Source: Chloroflexota bacterium
GTDB lineage: Bacteria > Chloroflexota > Chloroflexia > Chloroflexales > Herpetosiphonaceae
DNA: 64,000 bases
Reading direction: 5' to 3'
Assembly (NCBI GenBank): GCA_020161265.1
Contig: JAIUOC010000010.1
Span: 186,001 to 250,000, forward strand
This document shows positions 1 to 9,046 of the stretch, one piece after another. Within the stretch, counting starts at the first letter, position 1. Every line of letters starts with the position of its first letter. A program made the translations under genes and the position numbers. The notes under the pieces are model-generated. The model ran no database searches, had not been told where the DNA came from, and was given only the letters and a program-made list of their open reading frames with translations.

Positions 1-2
1 CA

Positions 3-962
3 CCTTACGCCATCGACTATGGCCGCATCATCTTTTTGGGCGCAATTACCAGCACAGGCTACTCGGCAATTATCCGTGCCGACGGCAATACCGGCTTTTC
101 AACCGCGATCTGGATCATTCCGGTTAGCCTGACGATTGGGTTTTGCTGGTTGTTGGTGATCGTTTTCCCGTTAGGTGTGACGGGGGCAGCAATTGCAACG
201 GTGCTTGGGCAAGCTGCTTCAGCAGGCATGAGCATCTATTTCTTCTTTTTTCGCAAACAACGCTCATATCACCTACGCCTGAGTTACTTTAAGCCTGATT
301 GGGCGATTATGCGCGAAATCCTGCTGATTGGCTCGCCCTCGCTGATTAAAAATCTCAGCGCTAGCATTATGGCGATTGTGACCAATAATCTGTTGCGCAC
401 GCTTGGTGGCACCAGTGCCTTGAGCGTTTTTGCGATTGTTGGCAGCTTGTACAGCGGCTTGATGACACCGCAAACTGGAATTATTCAAGGTATGCAGCCA
501 ATTGTCGGCTATAATCTTGGGCAGCGCAATCTTCAGCGCGTATGGCAAACAATTAAGCTTTCGCTGCGGGCGGCGGTTGGTTATGGCCTACTAATTAGCA
601 GCCTGTGTTTGATCATTCCTGGTGGCTTGATTTCGCTGCTCTCAAATGACCAAGCCTTGATTGCCGAAGGCCAAACTGCCTTACGTTTGTTAGCACTGGC
701 CTATCCATTAACCGGAATTTCGTTGGTCAGCGCCGCGGCCTTGCAAGCGGCGGGCTGGGCCAAACAAGCCCTGTTGCTGCTAGTTGGCAGCATTATTGGC
801 ATTAAACTGCCCATTTTATTGCTTGGCTCACAGCTATTTGGCCTGAATGGCATTTGGGCCGCCGAAGCTATTTCAGAATTATTGCTCTGTGGCGCAGCTT
901 TTTGGTTGCTGAACAAACTGCGCCAACAAACCCATCAGCCGCTTGGTTCAGAAGGGAATTAG
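3..962 (+). CDS. MATE family efflux transporter, C-terminal part
   Basis: An open frame runs in from the left edge without a start, so this is the 3' part of a longer gene (family members have about 450 residues and 12 membrane helices; about 320 are present). The visible part has repeated hydrophobic helices, and the opening PYAIDYGRIIFLG together with RADGN a little later is characteristic of MATE (multi-antimicrobial extrusion) proteins. These are cation-driven drug or toxin exporters in the inner membrane. The gene ends 11 bp before a LacI-type regulator on the same strand. Substrate cannot be read from the sequence. The family call is confident, the substrate unknown. Confidence 0.85.
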   Translation, partial: PYAIDYGRIIFLGAITSTGYSAIIRADGNTGFSTAIWIIPVSLTIGFCWLLVIVFPLGVTGAAIATVLGQAASAGMSIYFFFFRKQRSYHLRLSYFKPDWAIMREILLIGSPSLIKNLSASIMAIVTNNLLRTLGGTSALSVFAIVGSLYSGLMTPQTGIIQGMQPIVGYNLGQRNLQRVWQTIKLSLRAAVGYGLLISSLCLIIPGGLISLLSNDQALIAEGQTALRLLALAYPLTGISLVSAAALQAAGWAKQALLLLVGSIIGIKLPILLLGSQLFGLNGIWAAEAISELLLCGAAFWLLNKLRQQTHQPLGSEGN

Positions 963-973
963 TAGGTCGCGTT

Positions 974-1996
974 ATGGCATCATTGACGATTGAACAAATT
1001 GCAGAATTGGCGCATGTCTCGATTGCAACGGTTTCGCGGGTGCTGAATAATCAGCCGCATGTACGGACCGAAGTGCGCGAACGGGTGCTCGCCGTAATGC
1101 AGGAGCATCATTACACCCCCCATGCAGCGGCGCGAACCTTGGCAGGCCAACGCCCCAAAGTAATTGCGGTCTTTATTTCGCGCACGACTGCCACCATCTT
1201 TCGTAACCCGACCTTTTCGCACCTGCTTCAGGGCATGACCGAGGCTTGTAACGCCAAGGGCTATGTCTTGATGGTCTCGCTGGATAGCGCCAATCGGGCC
1301 GATGATCCAGCAACCAAATTGCTGAATGGTCGTAGCGTCGATGGCCGAATCGTGATTCCCAATACAATCAATGATCCATTGTTACCACAACTGATCGCCG
1401 ACCGCGTGCCGATGGTGCTGGTCGGCAAACATCCTTTGCTGCATCATATTGTCAGCGTTGATATTGACCATTTTGCGGGTAGCTACCAAGCAGTGCATCA
1501 TCTGCTGAAACTTGGCCATCAATCGGTTGGCATGATCGTTGGCTCGTTGCATGCACTGGCCACCCACGATCAGATTGAGGGCTATCAACAGGCCTATCGC
1601 GAGGCAGGTTTGCCAATTCACCCAGCATTGATTGCCACTGGAAATGAGACTGAACAAGGCGGCCAAGCGGCAATTGAGCAATTACTAGCCTTGCAACCAC
1701 GGCCAAGCGCCCTGTTTGTCAGCAGCGCCGTGATGGCCACAGGCGTATTACAAACCTTGCATACCCAAGGGCTGCGCGTGCCTGATGATATAACCGTGGT
1801 CTGTTTTGATGATGTGCCAACTGCCGCCAGCCTCAACCCCAGCATGACCTCATTGCACCAACCAATGTACGATCTTGGCGCAACCGCCGCCAATGTGCTG
1901 ATCGACATGATCGAAGGCAAAACTCCCAGCAGCGAAAATACCATCCTGCCAATTAGCATGATCGTGCGCCACGAAAACGAGGTTTGGGGCGGCTAA
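974..1996 (+). CDS. LacI/GalR family transcriptional regulator
   Basis: 340 residues. The N-terminus (TIEQIAELAHVSIATVSRVLNN) is the classic LacI helix-turn-helix plus hinge helix, followed by a periplasmic-binding-protein-like sensor domain (VIPNTINDPLL, VDIDHFAGSYQAVHHLL, DDITVVCFDDVP). It would bind a palindromic operator as a dimer and respond to a sugar or similar ligand. The ATG at 974 puts the DNA-binding domain at the very start, as in the family; an upstream in-frame start would only add residues that overlap the MATE gene. The last 55 bp of the gene recur downstream at 2184-2238. No target operon is visible, though the adjacent MATE gene is a candidate. Confidence 0.9.
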   Translation: MASLTIEQIAELAHVSIATVSRVLNNQPHVRTEVRERVLAVMQEHHYTPHAAARTLAGQRPKVIAVFISRTTATIFRNPTFSHLLQGMTEACNAKGYVLMVSLDSANRADDPATKLLNGRSVDGRIVIPNTINDPLLPQLIADRVPMVLVGKHPLLHHIVSVDIDHFAGSYQAVHHLLKLGHQSVGMIVGSLHALATHDQIEGYQQAYREAGLPIHPALIATGNETEQGGQAAIEQLLALQPRPSALFVSSAVMATGVLQTLHTQGLRVPDDITVVCFDDVPTAASLNPSMTSLHQPMYDLGATAANVLIDMIEGKTPSSENTILPISMIVRHENEVWGG

Positions 1997-2073
1997 TTAA
2001 TAATCCAATTGCCATTAGCCATTCTCAATCGAGATCATAGATTTTAATGTTTCGTTATCATCCTGCTAGCCAC

Positions 2074-2150
2074 CAATTGTACTTTAGGGGGTGCAGGGGG
2101 ATGAAAACACCCTGCGTTCCCCGCCTTGAGGCGGGGCGGAGGGGTGGTGA
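2074..2150 (+). repeat. Dispersed REP/MITE-like element, copy 1
   Basis: A roughly 77-bp element with two potential hairpins: GCAGGG paired with CCCTGC, then CCCCGCC, loop TTGA, GGCGGGG. A copy of about 88% similarity lies inverted at 13239-13316. It codes for nothing. It sits between the LacI stop codon and a duplicated piece of the LacI 3' end. Function unknown; the form suggests a non-autonomous mobile repeat. Confidence 0.75.
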
Positions 2151-2183
2151 ATGATTTAAATCACCCAGAAATTCGCGAATACA

Positions 2184-2238
2184 CCATCCTGCCAATTAGC
2201 ATGATCGTGCGCCACGAAAACGAGGTTTGGGGTGGCTA
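2184..2238 (+). repeat. Duplicated 3' end of the LacI gene
   Basis: 55 bp matching 1941-1995 with one substitution, reproducing the last 18 codons of the LacI gene without a start or ribosome site. The two copies lie on either side of the hairpin element at 2074-2150, so the duplication and the element probably arose together. Confidence 0.85.
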
Positions 2239-2263
2239 GCAACGATTCACGAAGTTAACCAAA

Positions 2264-2293
2264 AGCCCTGCTACTCGGCTGAGCAGCAGGGCT
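2264..2293 (-). terminator. Intrinsic terminator after the methyltransferase gene
   Basis: Stem AGCCCTGCT/AGCAGGGCT (9 bp) with a 12-nt loop. Read on the minus strand it is followed by TTTTGG, and it lies just past the stop of the minus-strand methyltransferase. The plus side has ATTTT, so it may also stop transcription from the LacI side. Confidence 0.7.
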
Positions 2294-2298
2294 GAATT

Positions 2299-3414
2299 TT
2301 ACTCCTCGGCGGGCAAGGGCGCTGGCACATAACGGCCTTCGACCTTCTCGGCCAGCACAAAATAGGGGCCAGTTCGCATCCAGCCAAATAACCATAAATC
2401 TAATTCCATCAGCAAGGTGATGGTATAGAGCGCCCAGTAAATCGGCGAAGTTGGGGTAAGGTGGCGACGCATCGCGCGGCGGGCCACAATTTCGCGCTGA
2501 GCGCCAGCCGAAGCGTTCACGGCCTCGTCGGTCAATACGGTTGCACTGGCAGCTTTGGCAGTTTTGCGCTTGGCAATCAACGATTCACCGAGTTTCATCA
2601 GCACATGCTCAACAAACGAGGTAAACACGCTATTCCAAAATACGACTTTGACGGGCTTCAAGCCTGCTTCAACCAAGGCCGCCTCAACATCGTCCCAAGT
2701 TTTGAGATCTTTGATGTGGTCGGATTTACGTCGTGCTTCGCGCTCGAAATCGTAGACCCCTTGCTTGACAAAGAATTTGCCCAAGCGCTTGGAAATATTG
2801 ATAATTGGCTGAATTGGCGACATTTCGCGGGTATTCGAGAAGATCGCCACCCGTCCGCCAACTTTCAAGACCCGCGCCGTCTCGACCAAATAATCGTGGA
2901 TAACATCGCGGGGAAAGTGTTCGAGCACATCGACCGAGAGCGATTTATCGAACGCGCCATCGACAAATGGCAAACGCCGCGAATCAGCTTGCGCTAATTC
3001 CATCTCGGCTAAGGCTTGGTCGGCGAAAAGCACCGCTGGATCGCTGCCAACCAGCAGCCCAACGGCATCGGCGTTCCATAAGCCAAAGCGCCCATTGCCA
3101 CAGGCATTATCAAACACAATATCGGTTGGTTTAAGTTCGAGCATGCGCCGAATTTGGCGATGGCGCACGCCTGCTGCTAGCAATGGGGGAGCCATCTCTC
3201 GATAATCAAGCTCCTCGCCCATGCTTTCTTCTTCGGAAACATATTTTGAAATATAATCAAATTCGGTTTGTCGCGGCATTAAATCAATATAGCCCTTGTG
3301 AATGGGATATTCATTGCGGCAGCCAGCACACAACACATGCTCAGCATAAACCGCCAAATCCCGTGAATTACACGTTGGGCATTGCAACAACCGATACAGT
3401 TCACGTCCAACCAT
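2299..3414 (-). CDS. SAM-dependent methyltransferase with N-terminal zinc ribbon
   Basis: 371 residues. The first 45 residues hold a CPTC...CAGC zinc-ribbon/Trm112-like segment (LLQCPTCNSRDLAVY, then GYIDLMP). A class I methyltransferase fold follows: VFDNACGNGRFG as motif I, then DSRRLPFVDGAFDKSLSVDVLEHF and the ARVLKVGGRVAIFS strand. Two hydrophobic stretches near the C-terminus may associate with the membrane. The substrate is unknown; such proteins are often found in polyketide, lipid or glycan pathways. It is a single gene with its own terminator. Confidence 0.8.
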   Translation of the reverse strand: MVGRELYRLLQCPTCNSRDLAVYAEHVLCAGCRNEYPIHKGYIDLMPRQTEFDYISKYVSEEESMGEELDYREMAPPLLAAGVRHRQIRRMLELKPTDIVFDNACGNGRFGLWNADAVGLLVGSDPAVLFADQALAEMELAQADSRRLPFVDGAFDKSLSVDVLEHFPRDVIHDYLVETARVLKVGGRVAIFSNTREMSPIQPIINISKRLGKFFVKQGVYDFEREARRKSDHIKDLKTWDDVEAALVEAGLKPVKVVFWNSVFTSFVEHVLMKLGESLIAKRKTAKAASATVLTDEAVNASAGAQREIVARRAMRRHLTPTSPIYWALYTITLLMELDLWLFGWMRTGPYFVLAEKVEGRYVPAPLPAEE

Positions 3415-3485
3415 TGATTAACTAACCTTTCTATTGTCGCCGCAGATCTATCACCGCGAGCTTAAAAAACGAGTTTCTTGGTCAT

Positions 3486-4052
3486 CTAGACTCGCAGCAA
3501 GCCGCGAAATCCGCGTGCGGCATAGTACGATTCGGCTCCATTGTGATAGACAAACACCTGGTTGTAGCGGCAATCGCCAAAAATTGCCCCACCAAGGGCG
3601 CGAATTTCGGCTGGGGTTTGCAACCAACTTGATGTTTTGGTATCAAATGCGCCGAGCGTTTGCAAAACTCGGTAATCGGCCTCGCTGAGCAATTCAATGC
3701 CCATTGCCGCTGCTATATCGAGGGCATTGCCGGTTGGTTTATGCTCTTTGCGAGCTTCCCAACTCGCCCGATCGTAGCACAGGCTGCGCCGACCTTTGGG
3801 ACTTTCAGCAGCACAATCGAAAAATAGATATTGATTGGTTTGCGGATTATAGCCAACCACATCTGGCTCGCCGCCAGTCCGTTCCATTTCGTTGAGCGAC
3901 CAAAGTTTGGCTGGCTGCACTATGAGTTTGGACTGAACCTCTGTCCACTGCAAGCCAGCATGGCGCTGCATATTCTGCTCAAACCGCACCAATAAGCTGG
4001 TCATCAGGTCATCGGATTGTTCAGGCGATAAGACTTCTAATGGATTATTCAT
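3486..4052 (-). CDS. DUF4256 family protein
   Basis: 188 residues, typical length for this uncharacterised cytosolic family. Recognisable family segments are WSLNEMERTGGEPDVVGYN, CAAESPKGRRSLCYDRASWEARKEHKP and GGAIFGDCRYNQVFVYHNGAESYYAARGFRG. No catalytic function is established. GGAGGTG lies upstream of the ATG at 4052. Monocistronic. Confidence 0.85.
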   Translation of the reverse strand: MNNPLEVLSPEQSDDLMTSLLVRFEQNMQRHAGLQWTEVQSKLIVQPAKLWSLNEMERTGGEPDVVGYNPQTNQYLFFDCAAESPKGRRSLCYDRASWEARKEHKPTGNALDIAAAMGIELLSEADYRVLQTLGAFDTKTSSWLQTPAEIRALGGAIFGDCRYNQVFVYHNGAESYYAARGFRGLLRV

Positions 4053-4239
4053 ATCGATCGCACCTCCGCTTAACTGCTTGGTGTGAATGAATAGGCATCA
4101 AATTAACTTGGCTAAATTTGCATCTAGCTAGCGTGCTAGTATAGCAGAAATTCGGCATTTGCTAGCGATTTAGGCCAGAATAACCCGATTGTGCTATCAT
4201 GCTGGCTGAGCGTTTGTTCTCAAATTGTGAGTTTAACCT

Positions 4240-4674
4240 ATGCCTGTTTTAATTCAATTAACCACTGCCGACCATGGCGGGCGGGTAGCCACTGGCAAAT
4301 GTGGCACTGCCGAATGTGGCGTGAGTTGCAATTGTGGTTGCCCATATACTGCGATGGAAAGTCGTGGACGCACCGAAGCAATTGAAATCATCGAAGCCCA
4401 ATATCCCAATCAATGGCTCGGTTTAGTCATTCCACCTGAAGAAGATGAGTTTACGCCTGAGCGAGCCATGTTAGTAGCCCATTCGCACGATGATAACGAA
4501 GTCTGGGATGCGATGAGCCGTGTGACCCATAACCAAGTGGTGCATGTCTATTTTAATGGTCAATACAACGCTGATTATGTCGATTGGGCTGATAGTCAAC
4601 CCGCCAGTTATGGCAGTCGCTTGACCCAAGCCTCACCCTTCGGCGGCGAGATGATTAGCCTGATGCCACTATGA
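4240..4674 (+). CDS. Hypothetical protein with Cys cluster, upstream of lipB
   Basis: 144 residues, not recognised as a named family. Residues about 21-35 contain five cysteines (KCGTAECGVSCNCGCP), which could bind a metal or cluster. The middle (IEAQYPNQWLGLVIPPEEDEFTPERAMLVAHS) looks like a small alpha/beta domain seen in hypothetical proteins of filamentous phototrophs and their relatives. Its stop overlaps the lipB start (ATGA at 4671-4674), so the two are translationally coupled. A link to lipoate or Fe-S metabolism is only an inference from position. Confidence 0.65.
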   Translation: MPVLIQLTTADHGGRVATGKCGTAECGVSCNCGCPYTAMESRGRTEAIEIIEAQYPNQWLGLVIPPEEDEFTPERAMLVAHSHDDNEVWDAMSRVTHNQVVHVYFNGQYNADYVDWADSQPASYGSRLTQASPFGGEMISLMPL

Positions 4675-5345
4675 CAAGCCAACAAACCCAACGTTTATTA
4701 AATGTCCAAATTTTGGGGATGCTCGATTACAACGCTGCGTGGGAATTGCAACGCGAATTAGTCAGCCAACGCAGCGCCGAAACGATTCCCGATACCTTGG
4801 TGTTGTTGGAGCATCCCGCCACCTACACGATTGGGCGCTCAGGCGGCTATGAGCATCTCTTAGTCAGCCCCGAAACCCTGCAACAACGTGGCGCAGCCTT
4901 GATCGAAGTTGATCGCGGTGGCGATATTACCTACCATGGGCCAGGCCAGCTCGTCGGCTACCCAATTTTGCAAATTCGCGATCATGGCCGCGATTTGCAT
5001 CAATACTTGCGGATGTTGGAAGAAGTGATGATCGAACTACTGGCTGAATATGGGCTGAGTGCGCGACGCTTCCCTGGCTATACTGGCGTATGGGTTGGCG
5101 AGCGCAAAATTGCCGCAATTGGGGTGCGCTCGAACACCCGTGGCGTTACGTCACATGGCTTTGCCTTGAATGTAACCACCAATTTGGATGATTTTGCCGT
5201 AATTGTGCCATGTGGGATTCACGATTATGGCGTAACTTCGTTGGCTGAATTATTGCCAGTTGTGCCCGCCTTCAGCGATGTGCAACAACGGATTATTCGA
5301 ATTTTCCTGCGCGTGTTTGATCTGCATTTGATCGAGCCTGTTTAG
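4671..5345 (+). CDS. lipB: Octanoyl-[acyl-carrier-protein]:protein N-octanoyltransferase
   Basis: 224 residues, full length. LipB moves the octanoyl group from acyl carrier protein to a lysine of lipoyl domains, the first step of endogenous lipoate synthesis in the cytosol. Signature GGDITYHGPGQLVGYP is present, catalytic Lys146 lies in GERKIAAIGV, and catalytic Cys181 in PCGIHDYGVTS. It starts inside the stop codon of the preceding Cys-rich gene. No lipA is visible beside it. Confidence 0.96.
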   Translation: MTSQQTQRLLNVQILGMLDYNAAWELQRELVSQRSAETIPDTLVLLEHPATYTIGRSGGYEHLLVSPETLQQRGAALIEVDRGGDITYHGPGQLVGYPILQIRDHGRDLHQYLRMLEEVMIELLAEYGLSARRFPGYTGVWVGERKIAAIGVRSNTRGVTSHGFALNVTTNLDDFAVIVPCGIHDYGVTSLAELLPVVPAFSDVQQRIIRIFLRVFDLHLIEPV

Positions 5346-5361
5346 CCGAGGAACCGCAACC

Positions 5362-6078
5362 ATGCCAACCATCCTCTCTGTTTGGGCGCACCCCGATGAT
5401 GAAGCATTTGGCCCTGTTGGGGTGCTGGCCCAAGCCCATGCTGCTGGCTATCGCACGGTCATTATTACCGCAACTCATGGCGAACTAGGCCAAATTAGCC
5501 CTGAACTAGCGATCAATCCTGAGAACTTAGGATCAGTGCGCTTGGAAGAACTGCATCAAGCTTGCCAAGCAATTGGAGTTGATCGCAGCATCGTCTGGGA
5601 TTATCCCGATGGTGGTTTAGCGTTGGCCAACGCCACCGAGTTGCGCGATAAGATTGTCGAAGTTTTGAACGCTGAGCAACCAGCCATCGTGCTGACCTTT
5701 GGGCCTGATGGAATTTATGGTCACCCCGACCATATTGCGATTAGTATGGCCACAACTCAAGCCTTTGCCCAATATATGGCTTTACACCCAACAATTGAGC
5801 AGCCGCGCTTGTATTATCAAAGCGTTGCCCCAAATAGCCCGCGCTCAGTCAACGCCGCCAGCAGCAATGAATATCCCGACCCATTGCCCGCTACCACAAT
5901 TATTGATGTGAGCAAGTATGCCGATACCAAACGGGCGGCCTTGGAAGCCCACGCAACCCAGCGCCACGATTGGCAACAATTCCTCGACCAAGCCGATTGG
6001 TTTAATACGGTCTATCTCCATCGTGTGTATCCTTCGTTCGGATTGAACGACCAGCCAGAAACGACACTTTTTGCATGA
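5362..6078 (+). CDS. PIG-L/LmbE family deacetylase
   Basis: 238 residues. The N-terminal AHPDDEAF motif supplies zinc ligands (His and Asp pair), and HPDHIAIS supplies the third ligand; TFGPDGIYGHPDH is the usual family context. Such enzymes remove acetyl groups from GlcNAc-containing small molecules or lipids (MshB, BshB, GlcNAc-PI). Which substrate applies here cannot be told. The stop overlaps the murJ start (ATGA at 6075), giving a lipB-lmbE-murJ plus-strand run. Confidence 0.92.
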   Translation: MPTILSVWAHPDDEAFGPVGVLAQAHAAGYRTVIITATHGELGQISPELAINPENLGSVRLEELHQACQAIGVDRSIVWDYPDGGLALANATELRDKIVEVLNAEQPAIVLTFGPDGIYGHPDHIAISMATTQAFAQYMALHPTIEQPRLYYQSVAPNSPRSVNAASSNEYPDPLPATTIIDVSKYADTKRAALEAHATQRHDWQQFLDQADWFNTVYLHRVYPSFGLNDQPETTLFA

Positions 6079-7655
6079 ACACCAAACTTGAAACGAAAGC
6101 CCAAACGACGGCTGGCCGCAGTATCGCGCTAGCCGCTTTGTTATTAATGGTTGGCAATTTTGCCAGCCGCATTCTTGGCCTTATCCGCGATAAAGTGATT
6201 AACCACAATTTTGGGGTGGGAGCCGAAACCAGCCTCTACTCGTTGCTCAGTGCTGTGCCAACCCAACTCTACGATTTTTTGGTTGGCGGTCTGGTCAGCG
6301 CGGCACTGGTTCCCGTCCTGACTGATTACATCGATCAGCACGATGATCGCGATCTTTGGCAGATTATCAACACCATTTTAACTATGCTGGCGCTGGTGCT
6401 TGGCCTGCTTGGCGGCTTGGTCTGGATTTTTGCTGAACCAATTAATCAGGTATTGGCCGCCAAAATTGTGGCCAGCTCAACCATGCTCAGTCTTGGCGTT
6501 TCAATGCTGCACTCGATGGTGATTGCAGTGGTTTTTATGTGCTTGTCGGGCGTGCTGACAGGCTTATTACAAGCCCAACGCCGCTTTTCATTGCCAGCGT
6601 TTACCTCGACAGTATTTAATTTGGCCTTGATTGTGCTAATTTGGTTTTGGCCGCAAGATGCGCGGGTATTAGGTTGGGCTATGGTTGCTGGGGCGTTGGC
6701 TCAAGTAACGCTACAACTGCCAGCCTTACGCGGTGCGCGTCTACGCCCGATGTTGCGTTGGCGACATCCAGGCGTGCGACGAATTGGCTTGCTATATGCG
6801 CCAGTTGCGCTTGGCATCAGCTTTTCATTTGTAGGCACGCTGATCGATCGCCAGCTTGCAGGCAGCATCGATCAACAATCGGCGGCCTATATGCGTAGCG
6901 CCACGACCTTTATTCAATTTGCGCTGGGCTTGGTGGCAGCAGCGATCTCGATTGCGATTTTACCAACCTTATCACGGCTCAACAGCGATGGTGATGAGGC
7001 TGGTTTTCGGCGCATTTTAGGCATTGGTTTAAAAGTAGTGCTGCTCTTAATTGTGCCAATGTTGGTGATTTTTGGCTTGCTCGGCGAAGCGGTGGTGCGC
7101 ATTTTGTTTGAAGGTGGCAAATTTACCGCCGAAAACACGCGGATCACGGCATTGGTATTATTGGCTTATTTGCCAAGCATGCTGGCCGCCGCAATCGATC
7201 AGCCGTTAATTTTCGCCTTTTATGCCCGTAAACACACCTTATTGCCCAATTTGGTGCAAGCGCCAGCAATTGCTAGCTATTTTTTGGTGGCTGGTTTGAG
7301 CTATCGCGATTGGGGTATGTATGGCTTGATTGCTGGCAACGTGGCGCAATTAACCGTGCATGCCTTGGTGATGGCGGTGGTTGCGCATCGACGCTTGCGG
7401 GTGTTTGATGGTCAGGCCATGCTCCAAGCGAGCACCAAAATTGCCAGTGCTGCCTTGGTAATGGCCGCTAGTTGTTGGGGCATTCTACAATTGTTGCCGA
7501 CAACGCCAAGCAAATTCAATGCGCTCGTGCTGTTGCTCGTGGCGGGTGGGGGCAGTAGCTTAATCTATTTGGGCTTATTGTGGTGGCTTAAACTCGATGC
7601 ACTACAATTTTTCGGCGCAGCATTACAACGCAAATTCAAACGTAAAACTGCTTAA
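6075..7655 (+). CDS. murJ: Lipid II flippase MurJ
   Basis: 526 residues of almost continuous membrane helices (about 14), the usual size for MurJ/MviN. The N-terminus (NFASRILGLIRDKVINHNFGVG) and PVLTDYIDQ are typical of the family. MurJ flips lipid II across the inner membrane for peptidoglycan synthesis. It is followed directly by a strong hairpin terminator at 7662-7688. Confidence 0.92.
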   Translation: MNTKLETKAQTTAGRSIALAALLLMVGNFASRILGLIRDKVINHNFGVGAETSLYSLLSAVPTQLYDFLVGGLVSAALVPVLTDYIDQHDDRDLWQIINTILTMLALVLGLLGGLVWIFAEPINQVLAAKIVASSTMLSLGVSMLHSMVIAVVFMCLSGVLTGLLQAQRRFSLPAFTSTVFNLALIVLIWFWPQDARVLGWAMVAGALAQVTLQLPALRGARLRPMLRWRHPGVRRIGLLYAPVALGISFSFVGTLIDRQLAGSIDQQSAAYMRSATTFIQFALGLVAAAISIAILPTLSRLNSDGDEAGFRRILGIGLKVVLLLIVPMLVIFGLLGEAVVRILFEGGKFTAENTRITALVLLAYLPSMLAAAIDQPLIFAFYARKHTLLPNLVQAPAIASYFLVAGLSYRDWGMYGLIAGNVAQLTVHALVMAVVAHRRLRVFDGQAMLQASTKIASAALVMAASCWGILQLLPTTPSKFNALVLLLVAGGGSSLIYLGLLWWLKLDALQFFGAALQRKFKRKTA

Positions 7656-7661
7656 GTGCGA

Positions 7662-7688
7662 AATGGCGGAGCGTTAAGCTCCGCCATT
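7662..7688. terminator. Bidirectional hairpin between convergent genes
   Basis: Perfect 11-bp stem AATGGCGGAGC/GCTCCGCCATT with loop GTTAA, placed between murJ (plus) and the GAF-STAS gene (minus). A/T-rich flanks on the right allow termination on the plus strand. Confidence 0.75.
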
Positions 7689-7703
7689 GTAAAAATAACA
7701 AAC

Positions 7704-8642
7704 TTATTTACGTCGAAAGGTATATTCGATGCCCTGTTGCAGCGTGCTGTAAGTCACGACGCTGCGCAAATCGAGGCCAACGCTGACGATCGTTTGGGCA
7801 ATTTCGGGGCGCAAACCCGTCAATACCATTCGCGCACCGAGCAATTGAATCGCTTGCGAGGTTTGCACCAGCAACGATGCCACATAGGTATCGAGCACGG
7901 GCACACCAGTAATATCAAGAATCACAAAATCGGCGCGATATTTGCCGACACCAGTTAATAACGCCTCGGTCATCCGTTGTGCACGCTGCTGATCGAGCGC
8001 CCCAATCAATGGAACCACCAAGACCTGATCATTTAAAGGAATCAGCGGGGTTGAAAGCTCATCGAGCAACGCTTGTTGCAAGCCGATCAACTCGTTTTGC
8101 AAGCGCTCCCGCTCGCGAATATCCTGTTGATGGATGCGAATTTCTTGGCGCAATTTGAGTTCGGTCATCAACAATTCAGCAAATTCATGCAAAATATCCA
8201 GTTCATCAGCCGTCCAAACCCGTGGCTTGCCATCGATTACACAGAACGAGCCAAGCACATGGCCACCGCTGCGAATCGGCATGCCCGCGTAGCTAATCAC
8301 GCCTAAATCGGGGATAGCCAAATTATCGTGAACTAAGGGATGTTCGCGGGCATCGGTCACAATTAATTCTTGGCCATTACTGACCACATGTTGGCAAAAT
8401 GAATGGGTTAACGGCGTTTCGCGGCGCTCAGCCCATGGCTCAGCCAACCCAATATGGCTTTTAAAATATTGGCGATGATGTTCAACGAGCGAAAGTAACG
8501 ACACTGGTGCTTGCAAAACTTTACTTGCTAAGCGGGTCAAACGATCAAAAGCTGGGTCGAAAGAAACATCAAGTAGCCCAAGCTCTTGCAATGTCTCGGT
8601 TCGTTCAGCATTGTTCAGCTGTGATCCTGATCCTGAGGACAT
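7704..8642 (-). CDS. GAF-STAS domain regulatory protein
   Basis: 312 residues. Residues about 15-170 form a GAF domain (APVSLLSLVEHHRQYFKSHIGL, FCQHVVSNGQELIVTDAREHPLV, GSFCVIDGKPRVWT). A short coiled-coil (about 170-200) leads to a C-terminal STAS domain (VLVVPLIGALDQQRAQRMTEAL, FVILDITGVPVLDTYVAS). This is the RsbR-type layout of stressosome co-antagonists or anti-anti-sigma sensors; there is no kinase domain. The ATG at 8642 is preferred because upstream codons are non-ATG. Signal sensed and partner are unknown. Confidence 0.85.
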   Translation of the reverse strand: MSSGSGSQLNNAERTETLQELGLLDVSFDPAFDRLTRLASKVLQAPVSLLSLVEHHRQYFKSHIGLAEPWAERRETPLTHSFCQHVVSNGQELIVTDAREHPLVHDNLAIPDLGVISYAGMPIRSGGHVLGSFCVIDGKPRVWTADELDILHEFAELLMTELKLRQEIRIHQQDIRERERLQNELIGLQQALLDELSTPLIPLNDQVLVVPLIGALDQQRAQRMTEALLTGVGKYRADFVILDITGVPVLDTYVASLLVQTSQAIQLLGARMVLTGLRPEIAQTIVSVGLDLRSVVTYSTLQQGIEYTFRRK

Positions 8643-8774
8643 ATGCCAGACTCTCCACAATAAAAGCGTTATTAAAAACAGTACCAGAGTTATTAATATT
8701 CCACAATTGCCGAGATAGGGTAACCATGTGGGGGAAAAACCGAAGGATGAATTATGAAGGATGAGGGATGAAGA

Positions 8775-9046
8775 TCATTTTTAACCACGAAGGACACGAA
8801 GGGCACGAATATTGGGTTGGTTGGCAACCTGGAATATCGTTAAGCAACCATGTACCTAACCTTGACGCTCTTCGTGGTTTCGTTCTTCGTGGATTACGCT
8901 GTAAGGCAGAGGTGCAGGGCGGATTTAGGATTCAGGGGCCAGCGATCAGGAGTAAATGCACAAATATAGGAATGAAAACCCTTCGCGTTCTTCGTGGTTC
9001 CGTTCTTTATGATCTTCGTTTCTTCGTGGTTCCGTTCTTGGGGCTA
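8775..9046. repeat. Region of dispersed 'cttcgtgg' repeats
   Basis: Non-coding stretch between the GAF-STAS gene and the selW-like gene. It holds several related short words: ACCACGAAGGACACGAAGG near 8777, CTTCGTGGTTTCGTTCTTCG near 8871, and CTTCGTGGTTCCGTTC near 8991 and 9024, in both orientations. The same words occur in the 126-bp repeats at 13374 and 15292. Open frames here are accidents of the repeats. Confidence 0.7.
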
